Origin: Saturnia japonica
Lineage: Eukaryota; Arthropoda; Insecta; Lepidoptera; Saturniidae
Assembly (NCBI GenBank): GCA_033032175.1
Contig: CM065306.1
Coordinates: 10,434,001-10,498,000, forward strand
DNA: 64,000 nt
Reading direction: 5' to 3'
Under the pieces are notes generated by a model that was not told the DNA's origin, ran no database searches, and was given only the letters and a program-made list of their open reading frames with translations. Shown piece by piece: positions 25,201-37,100 of the stretch (within the stretch, counting starts at the first letter, position 1; each line of letters opens with the position of its first letter). Both the position numbers and the translations under genes were made by a program.

Positions 25201-25891
25201 ACGTACGGCCTAACAACGGTGGGCCCCCGTTCTCTATAATAAACAATTTTAAATTTATATTTATTTGTCCGTACACAACATTAACCATAATATAACCCAG
25301 AGGTCTAATCACATCGCCAGTATATGTTTTTAAACTAGGCGACTCCTTAATTATGTTTTTAAGTGAGAAACATTCATCATAATACCTCTTAGATATAACA
25401 GAAATTTTACTACCAGTGTCAATTTCAAACTTGATAAAACAATTCTCAACCTTAACATCAATTAAATAAGGACCATCAGTATTATTACATAGAAAATTGT
25501 AAAAACTTAAATCGCCGTCAGAATTCGATTCACTCAAAAAAAATTGACTTTTCACTCTCCTCGACGAATTTGGTCCCGAATCTACGTCGTACTTACGACA
25601 CATGACCTTCAAATGTCCTTTTTCACCGCACCGATCACAAGAGTACATCTTGAACCTGCATCGCGCGGCCACGTGATTGTCCTTGCCGCAACGCGTACAG
25701 GGGGCCGCACGACCGGCACGGCCGGCGCGGCCGGCGCGTCGCACGCTGTCACCCGGCCCCGGCACCGCCACGCTCACCCGATGTAGCCCGTCTACCTCGC
25801 CGTCGCCCGCACCGCTCTCGGCGCAGCTACCACTACCACCGCCCGCCGCAATCGCCGCGTGCCGCTCCGCCGCTTCAAGTGTTAAAAGCAA
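22294..25891 (-). pseudogene. pol polyprotein region of the mag-like element
   Basis: Reading down the minus strand: two CCHC-type zinc knuckles (CTRCGKDNHVAARC and CDRCGEKGHLKVMC), aspartic protease with FEIDTGSKI, RT whose first part ends at a one-base loss in the A7 run near 24897, then RT to AFQDDICV (an FQDD form of the catalytic box), another frame break near 24545, then RNase H (SVDSSAYGLGAVL, then RSDHRALSFIF) and integrase. The integrase has an H-H-C-C zinc finger, a DDE core with NIDFLGP, SDNGPPFSS and NGAAENAVK, and a C-terminal domain. Two Trp positions are TGA stops (23527-23529 and 23311-23313). The copy cannot make an intact polyprotein as assembled, although its LTRs are nearly identical. 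Confidence 0.88.
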
Positions 25892-26360
25892 GCTCCACTG
25901 CCCGCTTGTAATCTAAATTTTGTTCAGCAAACAGCCGGGATCTCATATCCTCAACACGAAGTCCAGAAACGAACTGATCTCTTAAATGTACCTCTACACC
26001 GTCACTTAAATTGCAAGTTTTAGCGAGATGTTTTAAATTTTGTAGGTATTCGCTTACAGTTTCTTCACGTCCTTGCTTCCTTTGCCGAAATACATGTCGT
26101 TCTGCGATCTCCGACCGTCGTGGTTCCAGATGTTCCTTGATTATTCTCTCTAATTCTTCAAAAGATTCGTCTTCAGGATGATCAGGAGAACACAAATCAC
26201 ACATCAGCTCATAGCACGCGACTCCTACATGCGTCACTAAAGTCGCCACGTGCAACTCTTTCCCGATGTTATTCAACGCTATAAATTGCTTCACACGTCT
26301 ACAATATGCGTCCCAATTATGTACGCCTATTAAAAAACTTTCAATTGACCCGAATGGCAT
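25875..26360 (-). pseudogene. gag capsid region of the mag-like element
   Basis: Likely start MPFGSIESFLIG at 26360, 30 bp inside the 5' LTR edge. The frame contains a capsid-like helix-rich region (FRQRKQGREETVSEYLQNL, then LRDQFVSGL) and ends at 25875 after YKRAVELAFNT. The nucleocapsid lies in the next frame, reached by dropping one T from the TTTT run near 25886-25889. I infer a one-base insertion rather than a natural gag-pol shift, because the break falls inside gag before the zinc knuckle. Confidence 0.8.
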
Positions 26361-26390
26361 TTTGAAAATTCCTTTAACCGACTGCGCCAA

Positions 26391-26507
26391 TGTAATGTAC
26401 GCAATGAAACACGGACGGTCGCAGAATGTGAGTGTATTATCGCAAGCGCATTGACAAAGGTGAACGTGGGGGTACATATGAAAAACTTAATCAATCTATA
26501 CATTACA
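26391..26507 (-). repeat. 5' LTR of the mag-like element
   Basis: Same 117 bp as 22066-22182 apart from two substitutions. Transcription of the element would start here and run toward lower coordinates. Confidence 0.9.
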
Positions 26508-26512
26508 CTTTT

Positions 26513-26991
26513 TTTTTTCTTTTTTTTGCGCTAGTTAGTGTAGAAAAACCATTTCGATCACTAAATACACATACGCATGTTTCCCTCCTTCCTCCCAGAA
26601 GAGGGGAACATGCATATGAGAATATGTTATGTAGCTCGAATTCGTAGGAGTAGGGAATTAGCCAGATCGCGACCTATTGGCATGCGTGACGACCGCCCGA
26701 GCCGAGGTTCGGCCACTCTGGCACCCTCGTGCGAGTCGTCCAAAACTTTCGCGGCTGAGTGCTCTAAGCGCTCGCTCCCAACTTCGGTGAAGCTGTAAAA
26801 GCCGCAGCGGCTTCAGGGCCTCTAAAGCTAACAGTGTAGTCAGTACAAAAAAAAACTTTCTTTCGAAGATCTCCATTATCAATGATCATTTTTACTAGTT
26901 CGCCTAAAGTGATAATTGACTAATGTAACTAATGACTATAATCAAGAATCTTCATAATCGATTGATTACATTAGTATAATATCTCAGGTAT
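26513..26991. other. Flank between LTR element and hAT-like element
   Basis: Holds a T-run, an imperfect AT-rich stretch, and copy D of the short repeat. No gene is supported. Confidence 0.4.
26780..26855 (+). repeat. Short A-tailed repeat, copy D
   Basis: Nearly identical to copy B at 9383: same palindromic centre AAGCCGCAGCGGCTT, GGGCC, AAAGCTAACAGTG, TAGTCAG and A-run. Together with B it best defines the family. Confidence 0.7.
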
Positions 26992-28044
26992 ACTTTATTC
27001 AGTGTTGCCAATGACACCGTAATTACGGTAAAAACACCGTAATCAGCCTATAGGATTATAATTACGGTAGCAAAAAACACCGTAATACACGAATCCGACC
27101 CGTTAACGATCGTGTTCTATAAAAATCCTGTAAATTTCAATATCGCATATAATTCTATGAAACGTAATAGTAATTTTTGCAAAAATTAATTACCTACTGT
27201 TTTTTTATTTAAAGTAGGATATTTTTGTTTTTCTATAGACAACAATAAATATAATTATTCTCTGACATTTCGTCAATAGAGCAAAATTGACTTGTGAGAT
27301 ATTACGCGAACGAATGTAATAGGTGTAGTTTAATTTACTAAGTATGTCCTATACTATTTCCATTTCTTTATTTTCTCGATGACAGTTCTAATTTGATAGT
27401 TGTAGTGTTGTACCTATACCTACTTATTTTACAACAGCTTCGAAATTTTTTTAGAAGTTGGCATTATCAATCAAGAATTAATACGTGTAATATCTTATAA
27501 TGAAATATAATATTACTTAATAAATTTGTACAAAATTATCCAGCAGTAGTTTAGTTTCTTACATTTTTTAAAAAATATCGGGTCTGTTATCGTGTTACGT
27601 TATCGATATAGCTCCATCCCTATCAGTTTCTTCGACTCTGGTATAACCTTGTACGTGTGTAAAAGTGCCATTTCGTGTTAACGTGTCATTTTAGTGCTTT
27701 CGGCGACAAATATAGCTCATTTTTCGTTTATTCCACGCGTTGTATTTGTTATTAATGTTAATATATCGTTTTTTTTTTAAGTGAAACTTTTTGGGTACAT
27801 ACGTCAACGAAACGTTTTCATAAAATAATATTATATTAAGCATTACGTTACGTTAACGTTATATATATATATATCTATCTAATTCAGAGAGACTAATCAT
27901 TTTTTCACACAAAATCTTTTTAAAAAATCAAGGTAATTCTACCGTATTTTAATTAAACATTACAAGTAATTGCGAAAAATCTACCGTATTTTTTATAAAT
28001 TCTACGTTCAAATATATTTAGGAGTTGGCAACACTGACTATATT
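26992..28044. mobile_element. Non-autonomous hAT-like DNA element
   Basis: The unit 27000-28036 (1037 bp) has perfect 12-bp inverted ends CAGTGTTGCCAA and is flanked by 8-bp sequences ACTTTATT (26992-26999) and ACTATATT (28037-28044) that match at 7 of 8 positions. Eight-base duplications and CAG-type ends fit the hAT superfamily. Just inside the ends are several copies of CCGTAAT/ATTACGG on both strands, as expected of subterminal transposase-binding sites. No transposase frame is present. The right edge lies 73 bp before the FTSJ3 start codon, so it could influence that promoter. Confidence 0.75.
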
Positions 28045-28057
28045 TATCTATGAGTAC

Positions 28058-28104
28058 CAAGTTCGGTGAAGCTGTAAAAGCTAAAGCACATGTGATTTAG
28101 TCTG
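28058..28104 (+). repeat. Short repeat, copy E, in the FTSJ3 5' flank
   Basis: GTTCGGTGAAGCTGTAAAAG followed by diverged sequence and TTAGTCTG. It lies between the hAT-like element and the FTSJ3 ATG, so it may be part of the FTSJ3 5' UTR. Confidence 0.55.
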
Positions 28105-28117
28105 ATAAATTGTAGAA

Positions 28118-31100
28118 ATGGGGAAGAAAACAAAAGTAGGCAAACAGAGAAAAGATAAATACTATCAATTAGCAAAGGAAACTGGTGAGTATTCTTATAT
28201 GTAAAAATATAAACAATTTAATAATATTCCACTTGATTTGCACTTAACATTATTGGTTGGGCTTTAAATTATATACCGCTGAATTTCATGATTTGAAAAG
28301 GGGGGGGGGGAAGGAGGAAATCCCCCTGTGAAGGAAAAGATGTGGAAAGAAATAGTTTTTGATAAAAAAAAAAAATCTATTTTGAGGTTATGTCTGTTTA
28401 GGTCTTTTATAATACGCATTTTTAACGGATAATTATTTATTTCTGGCTATATTAAGTTCTGGTTCTTGTTGTATTTATGATCAACAGTTCAAACCTAAGC
28501 TAACTAATTTTATCACCACAACGGAAAAATATCTCACTCAAAACACAATTTTCAGTCGGGTAAAAATAAATAATGTTTCACTGATTGTTTGTCCTTCTGA
28601 TAGTGCGCTTATATCTCAAGCACCGCTTATCTGAACTACGTTTTTTTAATCCATAGATATGTTTCCTAGCTATGTTAATATTTGTTTTGTTAGGTTAGGT
28701 AAAATAGAGCAGGTCATATTTGACATAAACAGCATAGTAATCATTCAAAACTAACCAAGAAATATTTTAAGAAATTACGAAATGCCAACACCTTTATCTA
28801 TCTTACAAAAGTAAATGTTATACTATGTTATTCTACATACTTAGAACTGAATTTGTGTTGTCAGATTTACAAAAAAAGCAATTAAGAAAAAATGGTTTTC
28901 AAAACCTATTAATTTCCAGTGTGGAATTTTATATGTACGCTAATTATAAAGTGATCTAACTTCAAAAAAATTTTTGGGAGTCTCAACTTAAAGGCATGTA
29001 GTTTAAAGTTGAGCCAAATTATACATACAGCAATTTAATTTGGTTTTAGGTTATCGCTCCAGAGCTGCATTTAAATTAATTCAACTTAATAGAAAATTTG
29101 GGTTTCTTCAAAAATCACGAGTATGCATCGACTTATGTGCTGCTCCGGGTGGATGGATGCAGGTGGCACATCAAAATATGCCAGTTTCGAGCATAGTCAT
29201 TGGTGTAGATTTGTTCCCTATAAAACCAGTACCTGGTTGCATTGGTCTCACTGAGGATATCACAACAGAAAAGTGCAAAACGGCTATTAAGAAGGAAATA
29301 AAAACTTGGAAAGCTGATGTAGTTTTACATGATGGGGCTCCAAATGTTGGTCTTAACTGGATCCATGATGCTTACCAACAAGCCTGTCTTACTCTTAGCG
29401 CATTGAAGCTTGCAACAAATTTCCTAAAAGATGGTGGTTGGTTCATTACAAAAGTATTCAGGTCCAAAGACTACCATGCTCTACTTTGGGTTCTTAAACA
29501 GTTCTTCAAGAAAGTACATGCTACAAAGCCACAAGCGTCTCGTAATGAGTCATCTGAAATTTTTGTTGTATGCCAAGGTTATATTGCTCCAGATACTATT
29601 GATCCTAAGTTTCTTGATCCTAAACATGTGTTTGAGGAATTAGACATTGTAAAGAAACAACATGCAAATGTATTACATCCTGAAAAGCAGAAGAAAGCTA
29701 AGGCTGAAGGTTATCAAGAGAATGATTATACAACACATCATAAAGTTATGCTATCAGATTTCTTGGGTCACGATGATCCTATAGATTTACTGCAAGGATG
29801 CTCTGAGGTATGTATATGTATACTCTTATATAATTAATATATCTGTACAAGGCGTAAGCAGCCTGACAAGTTGACTTGCAATAAATTTCAGAACTATTAA
29901 AAATTGGCAACTGGATTGCATCATTTATAAGGTGAATAAATAAGTTAGTAGGCGTACTTATATTTGGTACACATCATTTGTGAATTAAAAAAGGAATTAG
30001 GACCAATAAAATGTTATCTTTAAAATAATATATAAACTTGGAAATGGCCTGAATAGTATGCATTTTTGACTTGTCAATGTTTTCACACTTGGTACAGATA
30101 AAAATATATACAAACATTATAATGTTGTGTTTTTGCTATTTCACAGATTGTGTTTGATGACAAAACTATCAAAGGTCATCCCAAGACTACTCATGAAATT
30201 ATAGAATGTTGCAAAGACATCAAAGTATTGGGCAGAAAAGATTTGAAGTCACTTTTGAATTGGCTGAAACATATGAAAGAATTTAAGACATCTCAGGTAA
30301 GGAAATTACTCTTAAATATTACATAAATTACCTATTGTGTTGCACAGTGTAAAATAGGTCTATATTTGGGCTTAAAGCTAAAAAGTATTAAAGGAACACA
30401 ACATTTTAAAGTTCTTTTTATTTTTTAATACCATTTGTGTGGTTCATGGTTTAATTGTTCCAATTAAGTTGCAATAACAGATTTGTGGAGGTGAAATACA
30501 CTATAATACACAATATAAGTTCAATAAAACAATTTAGTTTTACTATATTTTCAAAATTACCAATACCTGATTAGTGTTATTACAGTGATTAAAGTGCAAA
30601 AATAATGTAATGAAGATGCCAAATTATATGTTTATTTGCAGATCCAAAAAGTTGATGAAAAATCTACAGAAGTTGGAAATGTTGATGATGAAGGTAAAGA
30701 AAATGAAGAACAAGATGATGAAGTAGTTGTTGATGCAGAAATAGCTGAACTTCAGGTTTTTTTTAAAACATATCATATGTTAATCTAATCTTACAAAGTA
30801 CTTATGTACCTAAATAAAAATATAAGCATTGCCTTATATTTTAGTACCAGTATATATATTTCTGGCTACTGAACAACGGTGTTTGACTGGTAGATGGCTC
30901 TGACAAAAACATACTAACCCACTATGAACTGGATATTTCAAGGCCAAGTATTCCATAGTTCTGTATTTTTCCACTATAAGTTACTATAAGAATATCGCAT
31001 TAGCATCTAGGTTCCTTTGCATAATTATGTGTTATTATTAGACAATGGTGTTATTACAGTGCCACCAGTATAAGTAGGCGCAGTAGTGCACCACTGTGCA

Positions 31101-34100
31101 AATAACTTGTGTTCACTATTTAGACTTTACACCATGGTTGATTCTTAAATTGAATTAAGTTCGATACGAAATTATTACAAAAGAATATTTTGTTCAAATT
31201 TATAATATTCTGAATTACTTTGCTGTGACAATGCAAGATTGTCGCTTTAGTTATACAAATTTCCACCACCAACTTATATTGGTGGAACTATAATTGAGTC
31301 CAAATTAGTTGATATAAAAATGTATTAGTAATTGACATCAATCTTGAAATGTGTTATCAAAATAGCTTTACACTGTTCTTACTGTTCAAACATTATTATT
31401 ATTTTTGATTTTTTTTTTCTTATGTTGGGCTGGTAATTTGTTATTCTATATAATAATATATCAAATGAGTGAGGATTATAATATTGATATCTTCAATGCT
31501 ATTATAAATGAGGCGAGAATATTGTTCAGTAAGAATTTCTTTAATAATGAAGTGTTTGTCCTCTCCATGTGCATTCTCTAGATGTTTTTTTTTAAAGACT
31601 TAGTGAACAGCCTAATCAGCTTGGAGATGTTTTTGCGTTTGTAGTATTGTTCGTATTTATACACTTCTATGTGGCTGATCCGAGAATGCGAAACATATGG
31701 TAGTTTTTTTTTTTTAACGTGGAGAAACCCATCATGGGTACACACCCGCCCGGGGAGACGAGTGGTTATGTGAGACTCCTAGTCACTAAAACTCCACGGT
31801 GCACCGTCCGCCGGCGTAATGGGGCGACACGGGACCAGCGGTAGCATACTACCGCGCCGCCCCGGCGGCAAGGCCCAGAAGGGCCGCCCGCTGACGCAGA
31901 CAGCCCGGTGCAAAATGAAACTGTCTCCCCGTCCGCCAAACCAGTGCAATGGGAAGACAGGCCCCCCGACCCATCTCCCCTTGGTTCGGCCTGGCAGGAG
32001 AAGGAGGCGGATGAACCCACCCCTGTCCCCCACCCACCCGGCGTTGGGTTTTTTTATAGAGGTTTTCTTCTCTGCCATAATGTTTGACATATGGCGGGGG
32101 TAAGGGGGCGAATGAACGCACCCCCACCCCGCTAGCCCAGCTATGATTTTTTACCGAGGTTTTCTCCTCTGCCGTCCTTGAAACGGCAGGAGAAGGAGGC
32201 GAGTAAACGCACCCCCTCCCCCACCAGTCAATCGTTGGTTTTTTATAGAGGTTTCCTCCTCTGCCGTAATTAAGCTCCCGTCCGTCCTCGACAAATCCGG
32301 CTTTGATTTTTTTTTAACGAGGTGCTCATCCTCAACCCTCTGTTTATTTTTTTAAGTGGTTTCCTTCCACTGCCTGTCCTTGATTTTTTATTTTTTTCTC
32401 CACCTCCGGCCAGTAATTTTTTAACGAGGTTGTCTTCCTCGGTAATTTTTTAAGGTGGTTTACTCCACCGCCGTCAGCGATTTTTTAAAGAGGTTGTATC
32501 CTCTAAATTTTTTAAGGAGGTTTTCTTCCTCCTCCGCCGTCAAAGACGAGTCCGTCCGTAGTGGACGAGCCGAAGCAGGTCCACTCTTGCCTCATCCCCT
32601 GTCTCCTCTCATGAGCAGAGGGGTACGGGGGAGCAACGCCGTCGGTCTGGTATTGGCCGCCAGTCATAAAGACTGACGTTGCCCGGGGCACACCACGAGG
32701 AGGTTCCAGACATAGTGCCCCAAGCATATGGTAGCTAGCGCAAACTGGTTTATTCAGGTTTAAGGCACTGCAATACTGCAAACACAAAAACGTCTTCATG
32801 CTGATTTACCTATAACTAGCTATGTCTCTAATTATTGTAATTATGTGTTCTTGATAATTGAAGCTTATTGATATTGATAATTGAATTGAAGCTGCTACTC
32901 TTCCTAAAATATATAATTCTTGGTTAAAATAAAATACAATATACTCCAAACTATACATGTATGGGATTGTTATAGAATGAAGAGAGACGTCAACTGAAAC
33001 GTAAGAGAAAACAAATAAACAAACAAAGGCAGAAGTTAGCTGAGAAGATGAATTTAAAAATGGTACTTAAAGGTGACGATGGTCCTATTATGGAAAACCA
33101 TGATATGTTTAAGCTTTCTGATATTAAGAATGCTGAGGTTGGTAAATGATCTTTATTTGTGTCTAATCATTTAATAATATAAAAATGACATGAATATTAT
33201 TATTCTTAGGAATTAGCCCGTGTTATTGATCAACAACCAGATATTGTGGCTGGTGCAAGTGATGAATCAGATGATGAGCTGAAATTAAAACCTAAATATG
33301 TGAAGTATGATGTTGAGTCATCAAAACTAGATTCTTCAGGGCTCTATTATAAAGATTCAGACAGTGAAATAGAAATGGAATCAGATTCTGAAAATGAGAA
33401 AGAAAAAGAATCTTTAGGTAAAGATTTTTATATTATTAATTTTTATAAAATAATATTTTATTCCTTCACAAATATTATATATAATAAATATGTGGTTATA
33501 ATTGATTGTCGAATCGACTGTGCAATATATAAAATCTAACAAGGGGCATTTTGGGAAGGAACAGGGTTTATGCAAATACTATCCTTCTTTCTTTCAAAAT
33601 TATGCTTAGAACAGAGGCTTACTGTGTTAGGTAATAGTTAGTGGATTAATATCACTATTTGTAGGTATATTAAATAGTTACTGCAACCATTTGTAACTTA
33701 ATCGAAACCAGAATCACATTATTTGTTAGGTTTTAAAATTTTATGGGCAGATCTAACTCCTAACCTCATAACATAAATAACATGTATATATCACTTCTTA
33801 GTAAGTGCACCTTATAATGTTGATAAAACACATACAAATATTGTCTCTGAAGCTAAGAACCTACCCTACATTTTGATCTATGTACCACCAAGCTAAAAAT
33901 CGCGTGTCAAGCCAAGTTCAAGCTAACAGAATGGCGAGCAGTACCGTGTGTAATATTACATGAACCGTTTGGAGCCACTTTTGACTCTCTCATAACTCAA
34001 AAACGGTTTCACATATACATATCAAATTTCGCTCATATATATTGAGACTTGCGAGATACATAAGTGCTCCAAATTTCTTAAACACACCTCAAACAGTTAT

Positions 34101-37100
34101 TTAGATATTAACGTCCAAAAATCGTCATTTTTATCACTGACTGACCTATAGACCAAAACTCTAACCAATTCCAGATGACCTAGGAAGTTCAAATTTGGCT
34201 TCCAGGTAGGTAGTTGGGTGATGTTTTATTACGGCCCAACCTTAAGGTGGCGAATTCGTGTATTCACTCTACTGAAAGTTTGGTCTAGTGTCCCTTGCTA
34301 AATTATAAAATTTCTCAGTGGAAGTTTGTTTAACTCAATTAACGTCATACATATTGGGGTAAACAATAAACAAGCAATTGACGATAAGGAGAGTGATACA
34401 GCAATCATGCCCATTTTATATTTGCTTCGGGGAGTTGTGCTTCGGAATGATATATTCATTCAGTGTATATGCAATTAATTACCTAGAAGTTTCTATCGTG
34501 GCAAGTGGACAACTAAAGATAGATTTTCAACACTCTATTTTTGGAATGCATTTTCTTTACCATCATTGTTTAATAATAAAAAAAAATGGTCTTCTTCTGT
34601 AATTGTCCAAGCAATTTATATTCTGCATCTACATTACCAGTATTTGTTTGAGCAGTAACATTGTCGCAAAAAATGTAACTATTTTATTGTGGAAGCTAAT
34701 GTAAATTTATTTTATTTTAGCTTTTTCGGATTCAGAGAATGAGTCTAAAAAAATTGACAAACTTACAAAATTGAACACACTCAGAAATACTCAAAGTGCT
34801 GTTTTAAAGAATAGCCCTAGAATTCCTAGAAATAACCCATTGTTAACTGACTTGGACAACACTGACCCTGTATCCAAACGCTCCATGAAGGCACAGCTTT
34901 GGTTCCAGAAGGACACTTTCAAAGACATTGATGAGGATGATGATGAAGGTGTGGACTTAGATAAAATGGCTGAAACATACAAAGAAAAAGGTTGGTAATG
35001 TTATTATAAACTCATATTGAAAATCAGTTCACTGAGTGGGATTTTCAGCAAGATTTCCTTATGAGGAACATTTACGTATACCAGTGGTTTTCCTTAACTT
35101 AAATAGTTTCATTTCATTCAGAATATAATTTTGTAAGAACAATCATTGGATCAGTTTTATACAGGTCTAATGTCATATTATTAAAATTAGTATTATTAGC
35201 AATATTCACTTGAATTAAAGCCTCCAGAATTGTACTTACACATAAAATCTCATATAAATCAGTAATGTACACTGATTTCTTACTTCCAAAGGTGAATAAT
35301 AATTTGTTTTGTAACTTATTTAAGGCAAAAAAGTTGTAGAGAATGAAATACTTTCTAAGTTGAATGATGTTGGCTCCAAAAGAAAACTATCTGATGCTGC
35401 GAGTTCCAATGATGATTCATCTGATAGTGACTATGATGTGGAAGATAACGTAGGAGCAAAGACAAGTAGTGTTGAGCCTAATAACAAAAAGGATGGTTTT
35501 GAAGTTGTTCCCCAAGATGCAGGTATAATATTGAAGAATACTATTACATAATTCTACGATTATAATATAACACAGAATCCAATTTTTTAAGATTTGAAAA
35601 AAATTAAGAAAATGCTCAAAATGGATTCTGAAACTCTTGCACTGGGTACTATGATAGCCACTTCGAAAAAGTTTAAAAGAGATTTAATTGATGATGCTTG
35701 GAATAGATATGCATTTAATGACAAAAATTTACCAGACTGGTTTGTGGAAGATGAGAAGAAACACATGACGAGGCCAGTTGCTATACCTGAGGTAAGGCTT
35801 ATTATTAGTACATTGTGTCTTGAGGGTGGTAATTAAGTAATTACTAACGGGTGTTTATTAGAATACTGAAGTCGAAGCAATAATGGCTCAGTTGATAATG
35901 TGTACAGACTACGCGTCGATCGACGGTAGTTCGAACCTATGCAATGAGTCTTAGCTTTCCGTGAAGGAAAACATCGTGATGAAACCATAGCATTGTGGTA
36001 CAGTTTTTTTTGTAGGGCCTGGCTAACTACCACCCTCAATACAAAAATCTGTCGCCAAACAGCAATAGGTGTGTTCCGGCAGCTGCACTTGAGAGCTAGT
36101 CTTACACTAGGCTTAGTGTGCTACCATCTTAGGCCAAACCGTCACTTAAGATCAGGTGAGATGGTGGCCTCAACGCCAAAAAACAGTCCATGTTCGTAAT
36201 TCACGTACCACCCGTGTAACATACAAGGTTTTTTATCACATTTGCAAGTAAATAAATAATTTAATGTCAAATCCAAAATGTAAATGTAGTAATAATGAAC
36301 ATCACTTCACAATAATAGTCAAAACTCAACAATAGCAAAATTTGCGAAGGCGGGTTTTTATAATTATGTGGTTGGCGGACTAGTGTTCCTTAGATAATAC
36401 AAATATGTTGCGTTCAGAAACGTAAAAGGCGCAAAAACGCATACAGCCATATGGATTATAAAAAAATTACATCAATAATTGTAATACCCACTATGTACGC
36501 AATTATGTCAGGGCAATTATTTAGGGGGTTACACCCGAGATAGTCTGCATATTATGAAATTGTTTACGTGCAAGTGTGATGAAATGAATGATTTATTAGT
36601 TTTTTTAGCGTCTGTGTAGAGTAATTGCGGGGCCGGATTCTAGTTAAAAGCCCCTAGAGAAACGAAAAAGTGAATGCTCAGAATAATTTTTAATGTAAAT
36701 TATGAATATACTTGAATGAAATATGAAAAAATGCTTCATGTATCTACATAAACTTTTTACCAGCACACTTTTTACTTTTCCTAAAAATAAAATCTAAATT
36801 CATATTGTGGAGACTCCGGGGTTGAAATTTATGTTGCCTTCACCTAAATCTGGCCCTGTGTAATTAATCCAAAAGGGTTAGTGTAGTTAAACCATGAATA
36901 TTGTTAATATGTAAAAACTGGGATAGGCATTTTAATCTACGCGACGTAACATGACAATTCATAAATCTAATCTAATATTATATTATAAATGTGAAAGTAC
37001 AAACGACTGGACTGATTTACAATAAATTTAGAATAGAAGTCTATTAAATCGTGGACACAGGATAAATTTTATAACGATGTAAAATAAAAATGACGCCCAG

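Larger units (their letters stand above)
22061..26512 (-). mobile_element. Complete mag-like Ty3 LTR retrotransposon (mutated)
   Basis: The element occupies 22066-26507 (4442 bp) on the minus strand and is bounded by the 5-bp direct repeat CTTTT (22061-22065, 26508-26512). The 117-bp LTRs (22066-22182, 26391-26507) begin TGTAATGTA and end TACATTACA and differ at two positions. Next to the 5' LTR is the primer site TGGCGCAGTCGG (26389-26378), which fits the 3' end of an insect tRNA-Ser. A purine tract AGAAGGAGGA precedes the 3' LTR (about 22195-22186). Order gag, zinc knuckle, protease, RT, RNase H, integrase; no envelope frame. Short LTRs and 4.4-kb size resemble mag of silkworm. Confidence 0.9.

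Noticed and set aside
22061..26512. Endogenous retrovirus with envelope
   Set aside because: No frame for an envelope exists between integrase and the 3' LTR; gene order and LTR size fit a mag-like retrotransposon.
31766..32127. Overlapping 84-103-codon frames in the GC-rich part of the retroposon
   Set aside because: They occur on both strands at once, have no shared domain, and lie in a hairpin-bearing, poly(A)-tailed insert.
32050..32535. Regularly spaced repeats resembling a CRISPR array
   Set aside because: The units are diverged hairpins with poly-T spacers in a eukaryotic intron; repeats are not identical and no cas-like gene is present.
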